The notes below the pieces were generated by a model, which saw nothing but the letters and a program-made list of their open reading frames with translations, made no database searches and had not been told where the DNA came from. From an uncultured Pelagibacteraceae bacterium (GTDB lineage Bacteria > Pseudomonadota > Alphaproteobacteria > Pelagibacterales > Pelagibacteraceae), in contig CACISU010000005.1 in NCBI GenBank assembly GCA_902589345.1, positions 1 to 55,076 of the forward strand: a DNA stretch of 55,076 nt. The letters run 5' to 3'. Positions 8,062-17,434 of the stretch are shown here, piece after piece. The first letter of the stretch is position 1; each line of letters starts with the position of its first letter. Made by a program: the position numbers and the translations under genes.

Positions 8062-9387
8062 ATGGCAAAAAACTTAGCACAAATTGCAAAATCAAAAAAA
8101 ATAAAATATTTTTTAATAAGTTTTGTTGATTTGTTTGGAGTTTTAAGATCAAAATTAGTTCCAACACGAGCAATAGCTGAAATGCAAAAAAATGGAGCAG
8201 GCTTTGCTGGATTTGCAACCTGGCTAGATATGACTCCAGCGGACGCAGATATGTTTGCAATTCCTGATCCTGATAGTTTAATTCAATTACCATGGAATAA
8301 AGAAGTCGGATGGTTAGCTTCAGATCTTTGGATGAATGGTAAGCCTGTAGATGCATCTCCTAGAGTAATGTTAAAGAAACAAATTGATAAACTATCTAAA
8401 AAAAATCTTACTATGAAATCTGGTGTAGAATGTGAATATTTCTTAATTTCTCCCGATGGTTCAAGCATAGCTGATCCTAAAGATATTCAATCTAAACCTT
8501 GCTATGATCAATCAGCATTAATGAGAAGATATGATTTAATTAAAGAAATATGTGATTGCATGATTGAATTGGAATGGGGACCTTATCAAAATGATCATGA
8601 AGATGCTAATGGTCAATTTGAAATGAACTGGGATTACTCAGAAAGTTTAGTAACCGCAGATAGACATACGTTTTTTAAGTTCATGGTAAAAAGTTTATCT
8701 GAAAAACATGGTTTAAGGGCAACATTTATGCCTAAACCTTTCGAAAATTTAACTGGGAATGGATGTCATGCACACATTTCTTTATGGAATGGGAAAATTA
8801 ATAAATTTTTAGATAATGGTGATAGATTTGGACTAAGTAGATTGGCATATAATTTCCTTGGGGGTGTGATGCATAACGCTTCTTCATTATCGGCTTTTTT
8901 TAATCCTACCATTAACAGTTATAGAAGAATTAATGCTCCACCAACAAAATCAGGAGCATCTTGGTCGCCAAGTAGCATTTCATATACAGGTAATAACAGA
9001 ACTCATATGATTAGAATTCCAGATCCAGGAAGATTTGAATTAAGATTAATGGATGGTTCGTCTAATCCCTACTTGTTACAAGCTGGTGTAATGGCAGCTG
9101 GTTTATATGGAATTAATAATAAAACTGATCCAGGAGAGCCATTGTCTTGTAATATGTATACTGATTATAGGAATTATCCTAATTTATCTAAACTACCTGA
9201 TCATTTGGAAGACTCTTTGGAAGAATTTGGAAATAACAAAAATTTGAAAGAAGCTTTTGGTGATGATGTTATTAATAGCTATATAAAATTAAAAAACCAG
9301 GAACTAGATAGTTTTGATAAAGAAGAAAGTTTTGATAAAAGAAGCTCCATAACTGAATGGGAAAAAATCAATACTTTGGACTGTTAG
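8062..9387 (+). CDS. gmaS: Gamma-glutamylmethylamide synthetase (glutamine-synthetase-like)
   Basis: 441 residues from the ATG at 8062; an in-frame GTG at 8047 would add five residues but has no better ribosome site. The sequence follows the GMAS subfamily of type III glutamine synthetases closely from memory of that family: YFLISFVDLFG near the N-terminus, NGAGFAGFATWLDMTPAD, GPYQNDHEDANGQFEMNW, and FENLTGNGCHAHISLW. The enzyme joins methylamine to glutamate using ATP, the first step of the N-methylglutamate pathway that MgsABC continues. It is separated from the mgs/amt block by a terminator and has its own transcript with the PLP lyase 3 bases downstream. An alternative is a gamma-glutamyl ligase for another small amine. 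Confidence 0.75.
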   Translation: MAKNLAQIAKSKKIKYFLISFVDLFGVLRSKLVPTRAIAEMQKNGAGFAGFATWLDMTPADADMFAIPDPDSLIQLPWNKEVGWLASDLWMNGKPVDASPRVMLKKQIDKLSKKNLTMKSGVECEYFLISPDGSSIADPKDIQSKPCYDQSALMRRYDLIKEICDCMIELEWGPYQNDHEDANGQFEMNWDYSESLVTADRHTFFKFMVKSLSEKHGLRATFMPKPFENLTGNGCHAHISLWNGKINKFLDNGDRFGLSRLAYNFLGGVMHNASSLSAFFNPTINSYRRINAPPTKSGASWSPSSISYTGNNRTHMIRIPDPGRFELRLMDGSSNPYLLQAGVMAAGLYGINNKTDPGEPLSCNMYTDYRNYPNLSKLPDHLEDSLEEFGNNKNLKEAFGDDVINSYIKLKNQELDSFDKEESFDKRSSITEWEKINTLDC

Positions 9388-9390
9388 TAA

Positions 9391-10518
9391 ATGTCATCAT
9401 TACTGAAAGATCTTGAATGGAAGTGTTCTAATTATTTAATAAATAAAAATCATAAATTTAATAAAAACGAAATTTTAAGCACATTAAATAAAAGTGAAAT
9501 TGATGAAGCTTATAAAGTTATATCTGGTTGGAAAAATTATAATCCCACACCTTTAATTTTATTAAATAAGCTATCAAATGATTTAAATTTAAAAAATATT
9601 TTTTATAAAGATGAATCAAAAAGATTTGATTTAAAATCTTTTAAAGCTTTGGGTGGAGCATATGCTGTTGAAAAAATATCTAATGGTAAAAAGGATATAG
9701 TTATCTCTACTGCTACAGCTGGTAATCATGGCAGATCTGTAGCCTGGGGATCAAAAAGACTAGGACTTAAATGTAAAATTTTTATAAGTGAAAACGTAAG
9801 TGATGCAAGAGGAAAAGCTATGGAAAAACTTGGTGCTGAAGTTATTAAAGTAAAGGGAAATTATGAAAATTCATTAAATGAATGTATAAAACAATCAAAT
9901 AAAAATAATTGGCAAATTGTCCAAGATGTTGCTTGGGAAAATTATATGCAAGTACCAAAGTATACAATGGCTGGATATGCTGTTATGATGAAAGAAATTG
10001 TAGATCAAATAGACAATAATAAAATTACTCACGTTTTTCTTCAGGCTGGAGTTGGTGGAATGGCCGGCGGAATGATTGCTGGTATTGCAAGATACTTGCA
10101 AAATATACCAACTGTTATAATTGTAGAACCAGATAGTGCAGCATGTGTAATGGCGAGCATAAAAGCAGAAAGAATTAAAAAAATTAATATTGAAAAAGAA
10201 AGTCTAATGGGTGGAATGTCATGTGGTGAAGTATCTTTAGTACCTTGGAAAATACTTAAAAATTCAATTAAATATTGTGTAAGTCTGCCAGATGATAATA
10301 TAGGACATGCAATGAAATTTCTGGGAAATGGGAATTTTAGTGAAAACAAAATTATTGCAGGGGAAAATGCTGTTCCGGGAGTAATTAGTCTCGTGGCATG
10401 TTGTAAAAATGATAAAGCTAAAAAAGATCTAAGCTTAGACGAGAATTCAAATGTTTTGCTTATAGGTTGTGAAGGTGACACAGATGAAGTTATGTATAAT
10501 AAATTAATAAATTCTTAA
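9391..10518 (+). CDS. PLP-dependent ammonia-lyase, diaminopropionate ammonia-lyase-like
   Basis: 375 residues of the fold II PLP (threonine dehydratase/tryptophan synthase beta) family. The PLP lysine is K85 in SFKALGGAYAV, followed by TATAGNHGRSVAWG (substrate loop) and the phosphate-binding glycine run QAGVGGMAGG. The spacing, and the QDVAWENYMQVPKYTMAGYAVM segment, resemble 2,3-diaminopropionate ammonia-lyase more than threonine deaminase. That enzyme makes pyruvate and two ammonia from diaminopropionate, and also acts on serine or threonine. Only 3 bases separate it from the GMAS-like gene, so the two are translationally coupled. EutB-type ectoine-pathway lyases are an alternative, but the length and motifs fit less well. 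Confidence 0.7.
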   Translation: MSSLLKDLEWKCSNYLINKNHKFNKNEILSTLNKSEIDEAYKVISGWKNYNPTPLILLNKLSNDLNLKNIFYKDESKRFDLKSFKALGGAYAVEKISNGKKDIVISTATAGNHGRSVAWGSKRLGLKCKIFISENVSDARGKAMEKLGAEVIKVKGNYENSLNECIKQSNKNNWQIVQDVAWENYMQVPKYTMAGYAVMMKEIVDQIDNNKITHVFLQAGVGGMAGGMIAGIARYLQNIPTVIIVEPDSAACVMASIKAERIKKINIEKESLMGGMSCGEVSLVPWKILKNSIKYCVSLPDDNIGHAMKFLGNGNFSENKIIAGENAVPGVISLVACCKNDKAKKDLSLDENSNVLLIGCEGDTDEVMYNKLINS

Positions 10519-10605
10519 ATAAATGAAAAGAGTAATATAAATTTAAAAGAGTGCGACCGTTGTATTGTTGTTATTAATTTTTTTTTCTTTAAATATTTCA
10601 TAACT

Positions 10606-11082
10606 ATGAAAAAAATTATTTTAATTGCTATTTTAGTAAATTTTATATTAACAAACTTTGCCTATAGTGCTGCAGGTAATGGGGCAGGCTCTTCAAAGGT
10701 GAAAAATTATTACGATAAAGCTTCGTATTTAATTAAGAGAGCAAAAAAACTTGAAAAAAAAGGAAAGATTGAAAAGGCCCAAAAACGATATGAAAAAGCT
10801 CTAAAATATTTAATTAAATCCAATGAAAAAAAACCAGGAAAACCAGATACTTTAAATTATTTAGGTTTTGCACTTAGAAAATTGGAAAAATTTGAAGAAG
10901 CAGAAAAATACTACCTTGAAGGATTAAATATTGAACCTAACCATCCAGGGATTAATGAATATTTGGGAGAGCTATATATTCAAACTAATAGAATTGAACT
11001 AGCTAAAGAAAGACTTGAAACAATAAAAAATTGTAATTGTGAAGAGTATGAAGAATTAAAAGAATTAATAAAAAATAATTAA
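10606..11082 (+). CDS. Exported TPR-repeat protein
   Basis: 158 residues with an N-terminal signal peptide (about residues 1-22, ending in YSA) and two or three tetratricopeptide repeats between residues 30 and 140 (KYLIKSNEKKPGKPDTLNYL, FEEAEKYYLEGLNIEPNHPG). TPR repeats bind proteins, so this is probably a periplasmic adaptor; no enzymatic motif is visible. It starts a run of three genes spaced by 1 base or less with the DoxX-like and unknown genes. The 87 bases before it hold no recognisable regulatory element apart from a T-rich tract. Confidence 0.7.
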   Translation: MKKIILIAILVNFILTNFAYSAAGNGAGSSKVKNYYDKASYLIKRAKKLEKKGKIEKAQKRYEKALKYLIKSNEKKPGKPDTLNYLGFALRKLEKFEEAEKYYLEGLNIEPNHPGINEYLGELYIQTNRIELAKERLETIKNCNCEEYEELKELIKNN

Positions 11083-11083
11083 T

Positions 11084-11464
11084 ATGCATGTTTTTGAAGT
11101 TTTAGGAAGAGTTTTGCTTTCAAGTTTGTTTATTATAGAAGGTGTAAATAAATTTTTTAATCAAGAAGAAACTATAATGTATATGGAAGATTATGGAGTT
11201 TCTGAGATTTTTTTCTTTCCAACTGTGATTTTAGAAGTATTTATTCCAATATTATTAATAGTTGGTTACAAAACGAGAATTTTAGGATCAATAATGTGCC
11301 TTTTTACATTGACTGTTGCTTTAATTTTCCATCTAGATTTTGATAGTCAAATACAATTAATTATGCTTTTGAAAGATTTAGCAATTGCAGGAGGATTTTT
11401 ATTAATTGCTTCAAGAGAACCGGGTCTATGTAGTATTGATTATTTTTTAAAAAATAAACATTAA
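11084..11464 (+). CDS. DoxX family inner-membrane protein
   Basis: 126 residues with four hydrophobic helices. The N-terminus LGRVLLSSLFIIEGVNKFFN is the typical DoxX start, and the TVILEVFIPILLIVGYKTR segment also fits the family. DoxX-like proteins are small membrane proteins linked to thiol/redox and quinone-dependent systems, but most members have no proven activity. It follows the TPR gene by 1 base and overlaps the next start by 1 base. Confidence 0.75.
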   Translation: MHVFEVLGRVLLSSLFIIEGVNKFFNQEETIMYMEDYGVSEIFFFPTVILEVFIPILLIVGYKTRILGSIMCLFTLTVALIFHLDFDSQIQLIMLLKDLAIAGGFLLIASREPGLCSIDYFLKNKH

Positions 11465-11919
11465 TGAGAAAAAAAAAAGAAATAAATAATCTTGATTTTT
11501 ATAAAATATTTAAGCCTCAATTAACTCCTAAAAAAATGTTGGAGCTAGGTGTCTTTGGTGGATCTTATTTTGGATCTGCCATCAAGGAATATCCATCATT
11601 ATGGTTTAAAAAAGCTAAACTAAGTAAAACTTTTGATGTGAATATAAATCGCTTTAAAATTAAATCAGGATTATCAAGAGAACATTGGATTGAAAAAGGT
11701 TGGATTTTTAAAGAAGATCCACTTGGTTGGTTTCAATGGTACTGTAGATTTTGTAATGGAAGAAGAATTCCACATATAGATGAAATTCAAATAAAAAGAT
11801 GGAAAAATTTTAAAAGACATGTGATTGCAATTGAAAAAAATTGTGAAACAGGTGATTTAAGTTGTAGAAAAAGACAACGCCAAGCAATTCTTCAATGGGC
11901 CTATAATCCTTTTATTTAA
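11464..11919 (+). CDS. Protein of unknown function with CxxC and aromatic-rich core
   Basis: 151 residues, soluble and basic. A tryptophan/glycine-rich core (FGGSYFGSAIKEYPSLWF, DPLGWFQWYCRFCNGRR) contains a C-x2-C pair, and two further cysteines lie near the C-terminus (NCETGDLSC). Four cysteines could bind a metal or form disulphides. I recall similar uncharacterised proteins in bacteria and algae but cannot name a family. It is the last gene of the three-gene run, with its ATG sharing one base with the DoxX stop codon. It meets the YjbQ gene tail to tail. Confidence 0.65.
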   Translation: MRKKKEINNLDFYKIFKPQLTPKKMLELGVFGGSYFGSAIKEYPSLWFKKAKLSKTFDVNINRFKIKSGLSREHWIEKGWIFKEDPLGWFQWYCRFCNGRRIPHIDEIQIKRWKNFKRHVIAIEKNCETGDLSCRKRQRQAILQWAYNPFI

Positions 11920-11921
11920 AT

Positions 11922-12341
11922 TTAATTACCGATAAAGTGGTGAACAATTGATCTTGTTTGTTTTTCGACTCTATGTTCAAAAAGATATAAGCCTTGCCAT
12001 GTTCCTAGTAAAAGTTTCTGATTTTTAATACTTAAAGAAATTTGGTTATTTGTTAATGCTGATTTAATATGTGCAGGCATATCATCTTTTCCCTCTGTTG
12101 TATGCACATAAAGTTCATTATTCATGGGAGCTAAATTGTTAAAATAATTTAGCAAATCTGTTTGAACATCTGGATCTGCGTTTTCTTGAACAATTAAAGA
12201 TGCACTAGTATGCATAATACTCAAATTTAATATTCCATCTTTAAAGTTATTTTGTGAAATCCATAGACATGTTTCTCTTGTAAATTCATAAAGTTTTTGA
12301 CCATTTGTATTAATTTTAAGGTCGTGAAATTTTTGAATCAC
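11922..12341 (-). CDS. yjbQ: YjbQ/UPF0047 family protein
   Basis: 139 residues spanning the whole UPF0047 domain: the IMHTSASLIVQENADPDV motif, the EGKDDMPAHIKSAL histidine-containing motif and the terminal LGTWQGLYLFEHR segment. Members have weak thiamine-phosphate-synthase activity in vitro, but their cellular role is unsettled. Its start overlaps the 3' end of the cupin-like gene by 4 bases, so the two are made from one transcript. Confidence 0.85.
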   Translation of the reverse strand: MIQKFHDLKINTNGQKLYEFTRETCLWISQNNFKDGILNLSIMHTSASLIVQENADPDVQTDLLNYFNNLAPMNNELYVHTTEGKDDMPAHIKSALTNNQISLSIKNQKLLLGTWQGLYLFEHRVEKQTRSIVHHFIGN

Positions 12342-12769
12342 TTTAATTTACTTTTAAAATTTGTTCCATAGGTTGACCTTGTGCCTTTTCTTAAACCATA
12401 TGGTCCAGCGATATAAATAGTCATTGGTCTTGTACCTGGTTCTAGATCGACACGATGATAATTGTTTGCAGATCTAAACCCTATATAACCCGGAGGTCTC
12501 CAAAACTTTCCAGACTCTAAAGTTTCCCAATAACCACCTCTTAAAATTATTGTTATATATGGAAATAAATGATTGTGCACACCGTCTCCATGATCATCAT
12601 CCAACATTTCATGAATTAATATATTAAATGGAAACCACTTTGGCCTATTTCTAAACAATAAGTAATATCTATTCATCCATGGTTTTGCTTTGTGAAATTT
12701 AGGATGAGAAGGACCCCTGTCTAATACAATTTTTTTTCTTCCTATTTTTTCTAGAAATTTTAAAAACAT
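12338..12769 (-). CDS. Cupin-like protein of unknown function
   Basis: 143 residues. The central part contains an HNHLFPYITIILRGGYWET stretch and later SANNYHRVDLEPGTRP, which fit the two metal-binding cupin motifs (two histidines, then a later histidine after a beta hairpin). The N-terminal third is basic and aromatic (KPWMNRYYLLFRNRP). Similar short cupins are often annotated as hypothetical; a sugar- or oxygenase-related role is possible but not shown. It lies between the yjbQ gene (4-base overlap) and the BamB-like gene (1 base). Confidence 0.55.
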   Translation of the reverse strand: MFLKFLEKIGRKKIVLDRGPSHPKFHKAKPWMNRYYLLFRNRPKWFPFNILIHEMLDDDHGDGVHNHLFPYITIILRGGYWETLESGKFWRPPGYIGFRSANNYHRVDLEPGTRPMTIYIAGPYGLRKGTRSTYGTNFKSKLK

Positions 12770-12770
12770 T

Positions 12771-14090
12771 TTAATTAATTTTAAGTATAGCGTTATTTCT
12801 TACTATATATAATTTATTATTTAAAAAATATGGTCTAGAAATTTTATCACTACTAAGTTTTAAAATTTCTTTAGATTTTCCAGTTAGCATGTCTACAATT
12901 ATTAATTTTCCATTATTTAAGCTGACATAAATTTCTTCAGTACTTACAACAAAACCAGTTGGATATACTTTATTTTTTTTAGCTTTTTTAATTTTGTCTA
13001 AAATATAAGTCATTCTTAGTATGTTTCCATTTCTTGGGTCAAGAATTGTCAAATATCCCTCTATAGTTATAGTGAATAGCAAGTTATCAGAAAATGTAGG
13101 TCTTAAATTAGAATTTATATTCTGCTTCCACTTAACAACACCCGTTTTAACATCTATTGAAAAAAATTCATTTTCGTTATTAGAAAAATAAATTGAATTA
13201 TTTGCATTAATAATTTCTGAATTGTTTAACATAAAAGAACTTTCATAGATATCGGTGCTTTTAGTTGGTGTTTGCCAATTTAGGTTTCCAGTTTCCATAT
13301 CAACTGAAGTAAGATCTCCTAAAGAATTTAAGAAATATATATTTTTATCTTTTTTATTTATTGTTAATGAAAGTTTTTGTTGTGATTTAATTAAAGTTTG
13401 GTCTGTCTTATAAGACCAAATTTCTTCTCCAGTTTTTATTGAAAAACACCTAAGTATGTTTTCAAAGTCAACTGCAAAAAATTTATCTTTAAAGATTTTT
13501 ACTTGAGAATTAAATGGTGATGGGTTTCCTTTTATCCATATTAATTTACCATTATTTATATTTAAGGCATAGTAATTAGATATATTATCAACAATTATCA
13601 AAACATTATCATTACTTGCAAAATACAATATAGGTTTAAGTTTTTGGTCTTTTTTTTTGTAAACATTAGTTTTCCATAAAAGTTTGGACTCCTGATCAAA
13701 ATTTAAAACTGATCCCTTATCATCAAAAAAAATCAATGTTTGATTTTGTGTTAATAATAAATCAGGTTGATATTGATCAAAATTAGTTATTTTAGAAAAT
13801 TTATATTTGGAAATATTATCTAATGAACCTTTAAATGATACTGTTCCATTATTATTTGTTAAATTATTTATAAAAGAATTTTTTATAGCTTGTTCGTTAA
13901 CTTTAATCCTTAAATCAAGGTTGAATTCTTTTTCGTATATCTCCGGCTGTTTATAAACTTCTTTAACTTCAAGATTTTCTTTTTTTACAATCTCAGATTT
14001 GCTCCAAAACTTGGATTTATTATTTAATGAACAATTTGTTAATATAATTAAAACTAAAAAAAAATTAAAAAATTTATTCACTATATTCAC
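12771..14090 (-). CDS. bamB: BamB-like outer-membrane assembly lipoprotein (PQQ-type beta-propeller)
   Basis: 439 residues. A hydrophobic N-terminus ends in the lipobox LTNC, making Cys20 the probable lipid anchor. Repeated beta-propeller blades follow, each with an aromatic-glycine motif such as NGKLIWIKGNPSPF, TGEEIWSYKT, TGNLNWQTPT and TGVVKWKQN. BamB helps the BAM complex insert outer-membrane proteins. The upstream neighbour is a YfgM-like TPR protein, overlapping by 17 bases, which is the usual partner of bamB. The GTPase gene der, often next, is absent here. Confidence is limited because PQQ-type propellers serve other roles. Confidence 0.7.
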   Translation of the reverse strand: MNIVNKFFNFFLVLIILTNCSLNNKSKFWSKSEIVKKENLEVKEVYKQPEIYEKEFNLDLRIKVNEQAIKNSFINNLTNNNGTVSFKGSLDNISKYKFSKITNFDQYQPDLLLTQNQTLIFFDDKGSVLNFDQESKLLWKTNVYKKKDQKLKPILYFASNDNVLIIVDNISNYYALNINNGKLIWIKGNPSPFNSQVKIFKDKFFAVDFENILRCFSIKTGEEIWSYKTDQTLIKSQQKLSLTINKKDKNIYFLNSLGDLTSVDMETGNLNWQTPTKSTDIYESSFMLNNSEIINANNSIYFSNNENEFFSIDVKTGVVKWKQNINSNLRPTFSDNLLFTITIEGYLTILDPRNGNILRMTYILDKIKKAKKNKVYPTGFVVSTEEIYVSLNNGKLIIVDMLTGKSKEILKLSSDKISRPYFLNNKLYIVRNNAILKIN

Positions 14091-14718
14091 TTTGTAATCT
14101 TTTTTTAGCCTCTATAATTATATCTCTATTACTAGTTTTGAGATTTATTATTTGTTGATAAAATTCTTTTGCTTTTTGTTTTTGATTATTATTTAAATAA
14201 AATTCTGCTAATAAGTAAAATGAATGAGATTTCCATACACTATCTGATTTAATTACAGGATCCAAAATTTTCAATAAATTATTTTCAGTTTCAAAATCAG
14301 AATTGAATAAAGCTTTTTTATAAATAACTAAGTTTTTAATCTCTTTATCAAGTTTAACTTCATTAATAATTTGATTAAAATATTTATTTATCTCTTCTTT
14401 AGAAATTAAAATTTTATTATCTATTAAAAAATACAAAGCTAATGGTGAATATGTACTATCTTTATCAGCAATTATTTCTTTCATTAATAATGTAATTTTA
14501 GATTTATCCCCATTATTATATTCAGCTATTGCTAGATTATATTTATTAGCTAACTTTTCTCTATTCCCTTCTCTGTATTCTTGATAGAAAAAGAAACTAA
14601 ACACAATTAAAACTAAAGCTGAAATTATTGAGATAATCTTATTTTTGTTTTTTACGAAAAAATTTTTAACTCTTTCTTCTCGTGTACTGCTGTTTATTAT
14701 TGGTATATCTTCATCCAT
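14074..14718 (-). CDS. YfgM-like membrane-anchored TPR protein
   Basis: 214 residues: a short cytoplasmic N-terminus, one membrane helix (about residues 28-47, IISIISALVLIVFSFFFYQ) and a helical TPR-like periplasmic domain (FYLLAEFYLNNNQKQKAKEFYQQI near the end). YfgM tethers periplasmic chaperones near the Sec translocon and is commonly encoded just before bamB, as here. It starts 1 base after the aconitase frame ends, on the same strand. Confidence 0.65.
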   Translation of the reverse strand: MDEDIPIINSSTREERVKNFFVKNKNKIISIISALVLIVFSFFFYQEYREGNREKLANKYNLAIAEYNNGDKSKITLLMKEIIADKDSTYSPLALYFLIDNKILISKEEINKYFNQIINEVKLDKEIKNLVIYKKALFNSDFETENNLLKILDPVIKSDSVWKSHSFYLLAEFYLNNNQKQKAKEFYQQIINLKTSNRDIIIEAKKRLQSEYSE

Positions 14719-14719
14719 A

Positions 14720-17389
14720 TCAAATCATTTTTCTTAAAACATATTGTAGAATTCCACCGTTTTTATAGTATTCCATTTCATTTTTAGTATCAATTCTACA
14801 CAAGGTTTCAATAATTTTAATATCACCAGTTGCATATTTTATTTCAATTTTAACAATATCTTTAGGTCCTACTCCCTTCTCTAAATCAATGACGCTAATT
14901 AATTCTGATCCTACAAAGTTTAAATTTAATCGATCCATACCATCTTTAAATTGCAGTGGTAGCACTCCCATGCCAATTAAATTTGATCTATGAATTCTCT
15001 CAAAGCTTTCTGCTATAACCGCTTTAACTCCAAGTAGCTTTGTTCCTTTTGCTGCCCAGTCTCTTGATGAACCTGTTCCATACTCTTTTCCACCAATAAC
15101 AACTAAATCTGTTCCTCTTTTTTTATATTCAACAACTGCTTCATAGATTGGTATTATTTTTTCTTCAGGATAAATTTTCGTAAATCCACCTTCCGTACCT
15201 GGAGCCATTTCATTCCGAATTCTAATATTTCCAAAAGTTCCTCTCATCATAACTTCGTGATTTCCTCTTCTTGACCCATAGGAATTATAATCTTTTGGCA
15301 AAATTTGATGTTCCATAAAATATTCTCCAGTTGGACTTTCTTTTGGTATAGAGCCTGCTGGAGATATATGATCTGTTGTAATCATATCTCCCAAAATTAA
15401 TAATGGTCTTGCATCTTTTATTTTTTTAAACCCTTCCGGTTCATCAGAAAGATTATCAAAAAAAGGTGGTTTTTTTACGTAGGTTGATCCTTGATCCCAA
15501 TTATAAATGCTACTTTTTTCAGTTTTTATTTTTTGCCATTGAATTGGTCCTTTAGAAACTTTTGAATATCTTTTAACAAACATTTCAGCACTCAGTGCTT
15601 CTCTTAAAGTTTCTTCTATTTGTTTGTTTGAAGGCCAAAGATCTTTTAAAAAAATATCGTTATTGTTTTTATCTTTGCCTAAAGGATCTTTATATAAATC
15701 TACTTCCATATGACCAGCTAAAGCATAAGCAACAACAAGTGGAGGAGATGCAAGATAGTTTGCTTTTATATGTGGAGAAATTCGGCCCTCGAAATTTCGG
15801 TTACCAGACAAAACAGATACCCCATAGATATCTTTTTTTTCAATTGCTTGCACTATATCATCTGGCAAAGGTCCAGAATTTCCAATACATGTTGTGCATC
15901 CATAGCCAACTAAATTAAAACCTAGTTCATCTAAATATTTGTTAAGACCTGATTTTTCTAAATAATCGGTAACTACCTGAGATCCTGGCGCTAATGAAGT
16001 TTTTACCCAAGGTTTTGTTTTTAAACCTAGCTCCACAGCTTTTTTTGCTAACAAACCTGCACCAATTAAAACATTAGGATTAGATGTATTTGTGCATGAT
16101 GTTATTGCTGCAATTAATACAGAGCCATCTTTAATTTCATAATCAGTTCCATTAACTTTTGAAATATGTTTTTCTTTTCTTGATGTAGTTTCTGTAAATA
16201 CCTTTTTGAATCCAGATGATGCTTCATTTAATAATACTTTATCTTGAGGTCTTTTTGGCCCAGATATTGTTGGAACAAGTGAAGACATATCTAGAGAAAC
16301 TGTATCAGTAAATTCAATATTTTCACTTGCCCACAGTCCTTGTTCTTTTGCATATTTTTCTACAATATTAACTGTATGTTCATCTCTTCCAGAAAATCTT
16401 AAATATTTTAAAGTCTCATCGTCAATTGGAAAAAAACCACATGTAGCTCCATATTCTGGTGCCATATTTGCAATAGTTGCTCTATCTGCAAGTGTTAGAT
16501 TTTTTAAGCCGTCTCCATAAAATTCAACAAATTTCCCAACAACACCTTTATCTCTTAAAATTTTTACAACTGTTAAAACTAAATCAGTGGCTGTGGTACC
16601 CTCAGGCATTTTATTCTTTAACTCGAAACCAATTACCTCTGGTATTAACATTGAAATAGGCTGTCCAAGCATCCCCGCTTCAGCCTCGATTCCACCAACG
16701 CCCCAACCAAGAACTGACAAACCGTTGACCATTGTCGTATGGCTATCAGTTCCAACTAAAGTATCTGGAAACAAGTATTCATCTTCTTTATATCTCTCTG
16801 ACCAAACTACTTTTGAAAGGTATTCTAGATTAACTTGGTGGCATATACCTGTACCTGGAGGCACTATTCTAAAATTATTAAAAGCTTGTTGCCCCCACTT
16901 TAAAAAAGAGTATCTCTCACCATTTCTTTTAAATTCTATATCTACATTTTTTTCAAATGAGTCAGGTTTTGCAGATTGATCTACTTGGACTGAATGGTCT
17001 ATAACTAAATCAACAGAAGAAAGTGGGTTTATAGTATTTGGATCTTTGTTTTTTTCTTTTACAGCCTCACGCATCGCTGCCAAATCTGCAACTGCTGGTA
17101 TACCTGTATAGTCTTGTAGTAAAACTCTTGCAGGCCTATATGCAATTTCTGTATTAGATTTTTTTTCCTTAATCCAGTTTCTTATAGCTTCAATTTGATC
17201 TTTCGTTACAGATAAATCATCCTCAAATCTGAGTAAATTTTCCAAAAGAACCTTTAAAGATTTGGGTAATTTTGAAATATTTTTTAGTCCATTTTTTTCA
17301 GCTTCTGCAAGAGAATAATATTTGTAATTTTTTCCATTTATATTTATAGAACTTAAAGTTTTAAAAGAATTTTTATTTCCTGGTTTCAT
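14720..17389 (-). CDS. acnA: Aconitate hydratase A
   Basis: 889 residues, full length for the AcnA/IRP class. The three iron-sulphur cysteines appear in the AITSCTNTSNP motif and in the YGCTTCIGNSG motif. The substrate-binding segments DHSVQVD, GTDSHTTMVNGL, HISPAGSIP and GSSRDWAAKG are all present. It interconverts citrate and isocitrate in the TCA cycle. The downstream YfgM-like gene follows after 1 base. Upstream, a 45-base gap separates it from the LysE gene. Confidence 0.97.
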   Translation of the reverse strand: MKPGNKNSFKTLSSININGKNYKYYSLAEAEKNGLKNISKLPKSLKVLLENLLRFEDDLSVTKDQIEAIRNWIKEKKSNTEIAYRPARVLLQDYTGIPAVADLAAMREAVKEKNKDPNTINPLSSVDLVIDHSVQVDQSAKPDSFEKNVDIEFKRNGERYSFLKWGQQAFNNFRIVPPGTGICHQVNLEYLSKVVWSERYKEDEYLFPDTLVGTDSHTTMVNGLSVLGWGVGGIEAEAGMLGQPISMLIPEVIGFELKNKMPEGTTATDLVLTVVKILRDKGVVGKFVEFYGDGLKNLTLADRATIANMAPEYGATCGFFPIDDETLKYLRFSGRDEHTVNIVEKYAKEQGLWASENIEFTDTVSLDMSSLVPTISGPKRPQDKVLLNEASSGFKKVFTETTSRKEKHISKVNGTDYEIKDGSVLIAAITSCTNTSNPNVLIGAGLLAKKAVELGLKTKPWVKTSLAPGSQVVTDYLEKSGLNKYLDELGFNLVGYGCTTCIGNSGPLPDDIVQAIEKKDIYGVSVLSGNRNFEGRISPHIKANYLASPPLVVAYALAGHMEVDLYKDPLGKDKNNNDIFLKDLWPSNKQIEETLREALSAEMFVKRYSKVSKGPIQWQKIKTEKSSIYNWDQGSTYVKKPPFFDNLSDEPEGFKKIKDARPLLILGDMITTDHISPAGSIPKESPTGEYFMEHQILPKDYNSYGSRRGNHEVMMRGTFGNIRIRNEMAPGTEGGFTKIYPEEKIIPIYEAVVEYKKRGTDLVVIGGKEYGTGSSRDWAAKGTKLLGVKAVIAESFERIHRSNLIGMGVLPLQFKDGMDRLNLNFVGSELISVIDLEKGVGPKDIVKIEIKYATGDIKIIETLCRIDTKNEMEYYKNGGILQYVLRKMI

Positions 17390-17434
17390 AAATTTACATC
17401 TTATAGTTTATTTCGGCTAAATTATGAATTAAAA

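Noticed and set aside
16587..16979. 130-residue open frame on the plus strand inside acnA.
   Set aside because: It lies wholly antisense to the highly conserved aconitase coding sequence and has no ribosome site or recognisable domain; the same applies to the other long antisense frames in this window.
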